Part shown: piece after piece, positions 60,807 through 64,000 of the stretch
Numbering within the stretch: the first letter of the stretch is position 1
Layout: every line of letters begins with the position of its first letter
Source: an uncultured Chlorobiaceae bacterium
Lineage (GTDB): Bacteria > Bacteroidota > Chlorobiia > Chlorobiales > Chlorobiaceae
Reading direction: 5' to 3'
Length of the DNA stretch: 64,000 nt
NCBI GenBank assembly: GCA_903824045.1
Contig: CAIJVD010000028.1
Span: forward strand, 57,167 to 121,166
Notes under the pieces: model-generated
Databases searched by the model: none
What the model saw: the letters and a program-made list of their open reading frames with translations, nothing else
Told to the model about the DNA's origin: nothing
Made by a program: the position numbers and the translations under genes

Positions 60807-62522
60807 ATGCAGCGTCACAAACGCATCACTACTATCATCCCCCTTTTTTTTCTCCTTCTCTCCGGAGGGTGCGCTTCAGACCGCCCGCCTTCGGGAAGCA
60901 GTGCAGAGCGCGCTCCGCTGCAGGTGGTTTTTTCCGACCCGGCTCCTTCAGCCCTCAACAGCTCGCCGGAATACATTCGACTGAGCTTCAACCATGAAAT
61001 CACCGCCCGCCAGCTCATCGACGCGATCGCCTTCACCCCGCCAATAAGCGCATGGGAGCTCACCGCATCAGGAAAACAAGCCGAAATAAAGCTTCTCACT
61101 CCGCTCGAAAAGAACCGTACCTACATCCTGACACTGAACAAGCAGCTCACCCCAAATCAGGCTCATCAGGCTAATCAGGCAGAGACCTTCAGCACCCCAT
61201 ACACCCTCGCATTTTCCACAGGCCCGGAGATCGATGGCGGAACACTCTCCGGAACAGTTGTCAACGAAGCGATCTCCGGGGCTCCCGGCAGCCTGATCCT
61301 TGCATTTGCCGACAAACATGAAGCTGCCGCATCGCAGCAGCTCAAGAGCGACGCGCCCGATTACCTCGCCCAGACGGATGACGCCGGCAAATTCTCTTTC
61401 GGCCATCTTCGGCCTGGTTCATACCGAGTTCTGGCGGTGAACGACCGGAACCATGACATGCGCTACACGCAGGGCAGCGAAGAGATCGGCCTTTGCAGCC
61501 CCCAACTCATTCAGACAGAAACTTCCGGAATAGTGCTAAAGCTTGAGGGTCTGGAGAGTGCGGCCGGGGAGCTGGCTTCATGCGCCCCTCTCGACCGGGA
61601 GCGGATTGCAATCAGCCTTGCCCGCCCTGTCAACACCACCGATTTTAATCCCGAAAAACTCGAAATCCGCCAGGAGGGCACCCCTGAACCGCTTGCAATC
61701 AACGGCTGGTACAGCAAAAACCGGACGATGCGGGAGCGGGAGTTCATTATTGTCACCGGAGGTATGGAGGCCGGACGAAGATGCACCATTCGGATGAAAA
61801 GCGGCGGCGATAATGCAGGCAGAGGGGCCATCTCGTTCTACGCCTCCGGCCGCTCACCCTCCGGCCGGCCGATCTCGGCATCAATTCTTCCCGAAAACAG
61901 AAGCGAGCCGGCATACCTTGACAAAGCATGGCCTGCACTGGGCAAGAGAGTCACTATCTCCTTTTCAAAGCCAGTCGAACTGGAGGTGGCCCGCAGCATG
62001 ATCTCCATCGAGGAAACCGGTGCTGCTCACTCTTCGCCACTCCCCTTTTCAATTGCCCGAATCGACGCCAGAACCTTTGCGGTAAAACCGGAAGGGGGAT
62101 TCAAGCCGGGGCTTGCATACCTCGCCTGCGTGAAGCCGGGGGCGGCGAAAAAGCCGATTATTTCAAGATTCAGGAGTGCTTTGAAAGAGGAGAGCGGTGC
62201 CATTAGCGGGACATGCTTCAGCCGAAGCGAACAGGTTATTGTGGAGGCAAGAGCGGAGGGTTCCGGGGTATGCTACTGCAGCGCTGCTTCTCCAAACCGG
62301 AACGGAACATTCAGCTATACCTTCAGCGAACTCCCTCCCGGCAGCTATACCCTCAGCGCCTACGCCCCATTGGAAAAGGGCGCTGCCGATCCATACCGGC
62401 AGAGAAACCCCGGCTCACTGAACCCTGCCCTTGCTGCCGAGCCATTCGGGCTCCATGAGGGCAAGGTGATGGTACGTGCCGCATGGACAACCGGCAACAT
62501 CGACATCCATATTTCGAAATGA
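60807..62522 (+). CDS. Lipoprotein with N-terminal bacterial Ig-like domain
   Basis: 571 aa; lipobox LLLSGGC; SPEYIRLSFNHEITARQLIDAIAFTPPI... Ig_5-like; SGTVVNEAISGAPGSLILAF. Confidence 0.85.
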   Translation: MQRHKRITTIIPLFFLLLSGGCASDRPPSGSSAERAPLQVVFSDPAPSALNSSPEYIRLSFNHEITARQLIDAIAFTPPISAWELTASGKQAEIKLLTPLEKNRTYILTLNKQLTPNQAHQANQAETFSTPYTLAFSTGPEIDGGTLSGTVVNEAISGAPGSLILAFADKHEAAASQQLKSDAPDYLAQTDDAGKFSFGHLRPGSYRVLAVNDRNHDMRYTQGSEEIGLCSPQLIQTETSGIVLKLEGLESAAGELASCAPLDRERIAISLARPVNTTDFNPEKLEIRQEGTPEPLAINGWYSKNRTMREREFIIVTGGMEAGRRCTIRMKSGGDNAGRGAISFYASGRSPSGRPISASILPENRSEPAYLDKAWPALGKRVTISFSKPVELEVARSMISIEETGAAHSSPLPFSIARIDARTFAVKPEGGFKPGLAYLACVKPGAAKKPIISRFRSALKEESGAISGTCFSRSEQVIVEARAEGSGVCYCSAASPNRNGTFSYTFSELPPGSYTLSAYAPLEKGAADPYRQRNPGSLNPALAAEPFGLHEGKVMVRAAWTTGNIDIHISK

Positions 62523-63118
62523 ACCCACAAAATACTCTTTCCAGCATGAACACTCCCTCAAGAATAGGACCGAACTCGATCATACAGACCGTTGCTGCGC
62601 TTGAAGCATCATTCGGCAAAGCTGAAGCCGAGGCCATTCTCCAGCGCATCGGCCAGGGGCACTGGATCGGAAACCTTCCAACGGAGATGACCGAGGAGTC
62701 GAAGTTTCATGCACTGGTAACAGCGGTCGAAAAGGAGATTGGCGAAAATGCCACCGCATCCATCCTTGAGGAGTCCGGACAGAGAACGGCGAAGTACTTG
62801 CTCAGGGTGAGGATACCGGCGATTTTCCAGAAAGTGGTGAAGCTTCTGCCTCCCAGAGCGGCATTCAAGCTTCTGCTTTTTGCCATAAGTAAAAACGCAT
62901 GGACCTTTGCCGGCAGCGGCCAGTTCAGCTACACCATGAGCCGCCCACCGGAAATCTCGGTCAGGGTGACCTGGCCGAGCCTTCCGGTGGGCGGCAACTT
63001 CTACCTCGGCACCTTCAAGGCGCTCCTGCATGAGCTGGTAAACCCTGATACAACGGTTACACCGACTATCAGAAAAGAGGGCAACAGCATCCTCTGCCGC
63101 TACCGCTGCGAAATATGA
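62519..63118 (+). CDS. bchJ: BchJ-like protein (V4R-family, bacteriochlorophyll biosynthesis)
   Basis: About 199 aa; IGPNSIIQTVAALEASFGKAEAEAILQRIGQGHWIGNLPTEMTEESKFHALV...; ATGA overlap with upstream lipoprotein gene. Confidence 0.82.
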   Translation: MNPQNTLSSMNTPSRIGPNSIIQTVAALEASFGKAEAEAILQRIGQGHWIGNLPTEMTEESKFHALVTAVEKEIGENATASILEESGQRTAKYLLRVRIPAIFQKVVKLLPPRAAFKLLLFAISKNAWTFAGSGQFSYTMSRPPEISVRVTWPSLPVGGNFYLGTFKALLHELVNPDTTVTPTIRKEGNSILCRYRCEI

Positions 63119-63145
63119 GGTAAACTTCCGGCCTGGAGTCGCTGC

Positions 63146-63622
63146 TTAGAACGCACGAATGGCCCGAACATGGCTGCCGTTCGACTTCTTGCCGACGACC
63201 TGCACACCACTTCCGAAGCTCTGGGCCCATGCCTCTTCTGCATTGCCCTCCGAGAAGCTCCAGTAGACGGTTTCGGCAAAGCCACCAACCTCACGACGGT
63301 GCAGAAAGAGCTGATTGAGCTGCTCCTTGTTGGGAAGAACCCAGTTGCTGAACCCATCGACAAACTCAGTCGCAACGTTAGTGGCGCTATACCAGGTATG
63401 AAACCCCTCCTCTTTGCCCAAAGAGTGCCCCTTGGCATCCGAGCGGGCGGCAATAAGGCCATGCTCTCCGGTGCTGTCCAGATAGAAGACCACTCCTCCC
63501 CCATAGCTCTCGCCAATTTTTGGCGAGGCCGCAAAGACCTGCACCGAAACCGCAAAGATGCTCAGGCTGGCAAGGAGCAGCATGACAAATTGCTTATTGA
63601 AAGCTTTTTCTCTACGTTTCAT
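63146..63622 (-). CDS. Exported DUF1566-type protein
   Basis: 158 aa; signal peptide; IGESYGGGVVFYLDSTGEHGLIAA...WVLPNKEQLNQLF...YWSFSEG...VRAIRAF. Confidence 0.85.
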   Translation of the reverse strand: MKRREKAFNKQFVMLLLASLSIFAVSVQVFAASPKIGESYGGGVVFYLDSTGEHGLIAARSDAKGHSLGKEEGFHTWYSATNVATEFVDGFSNWVLPNKEQLNQLFLHRREVGGFAETVYWSFSEGNAEEAWAQSFGSGVQVVGKKSNGSHVRAIRAF

Positions 63623-63712
63623 GATAGCTGCGTTAAGGTTGGATACAAGGAGTGACCATTCGACAGTGTAAGCCGGGTGCCGGCAATGCTTACAGGAAGA
63701 TATAAAAAGATT

Positions 63713-64000
63713 GGCTCTTCGCGGAAGTTAGTGGAATGAGTTGATAAAGTCGTAGACTGCAGTATTTCAATACGAGCCACCGAGATGCAAAAACTTACTG
63801 ACCATTACCAACAGCTCTTAGGATTTCCAGCCATCTGGCAGGTAGACGATGTCAACCTTTCAGTTTCTGGGTTGAAGATAGAAGTTCACCTCAAGTTTGT
63901 AGGCAATGACGTAGTATGTCCTGAGTGTGGAGATGCCGGCACACTCTACGACAGGGCTCCGGAGCAACGGTGGCGCCATCTTGATACCATGCAGTTTGAA
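63713..64000 (+). mobile_element. Left end of an ISL3-family insertion sequence (continues past window)
   Basis: GGCTCTTCGCGGAAGTTAGTGGAA resembles an ISL3-type terminal inverted repeat; followed by transposase start. Confidence 0.75.
63785..64000 (+). CDS. ISL3-type transposase, N-terminal part
   Basis: Reads MQKLTDHYQQLLGFPAIWQVDDVNLSVSGLKIEVHLKFVGNDVVCPECGDAGTLYDRAPEQRWRHLDTMQFE; N-terminal zinc-finger CPECG. Confidence 0.85.
   Translation, partial: MQKLTDHYQQLLGFPAIWQVDDVNLSVSGLKIEVHLKFVGNDVVCPECGDAGTLYDRAPEQRWRHLDTMQFE

Noticed and set aside
1-64000. CRISPR arrays or defence islands
   Set aside because: No regularly spaced direct repeats and no cas or restriction-type genes seen in the ORF translations.

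Overview
This 64 kb window is a chromosomal segment of a green sulfur bacterium (Chlorobiaceae). The call rests on csmA and csmC (chlorosome envelope), tandem Mg-chelatase H-subunit genes followed by bchM and bchE, a bchK-like BChl synthase and a bchJ-like gene. I support about 50 protein-coding genes, mostly housekeeping (tig, acpS, nadC, folB/folK, pyrK, ssb, holA, hisG, miaB, nifU/nifS, ndk, rsmE, lpxA, hemW, gmhB) mixed with pigment and chlorosome genes. I also list several intrinsic terminators, a few repeat-like intergenic elements and the start of an ISL3-type insertion sequence at the right edge. I saw no convincing tRNA, rRNA or CRISPR array. The best candidate for an under-described system is 6124-11366: two ArsA/Get3-type ATPases, each with a C-terminal HSP20-like domain and lacking ArsA/Get3 metal-binding cysteines, bracket csmC-csmA and a 537-aa protein with a possible PH-like N-terminus. 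I infer a chlorosome-protein targeting or assembly module. Other leads are a perfect 24-bp-stem GGGGTCAGGTC hairpin, a serine-palmitoyltransferase-like gene divergent from an SDR epimerase, a phytol-kinase-like gene beside bchK, a GlgA homolog altered at its hallmark motifs, and a TPR lipoprotein with a degenerate CHAT-like C-terminus. All assignments were made by eye with no database search.
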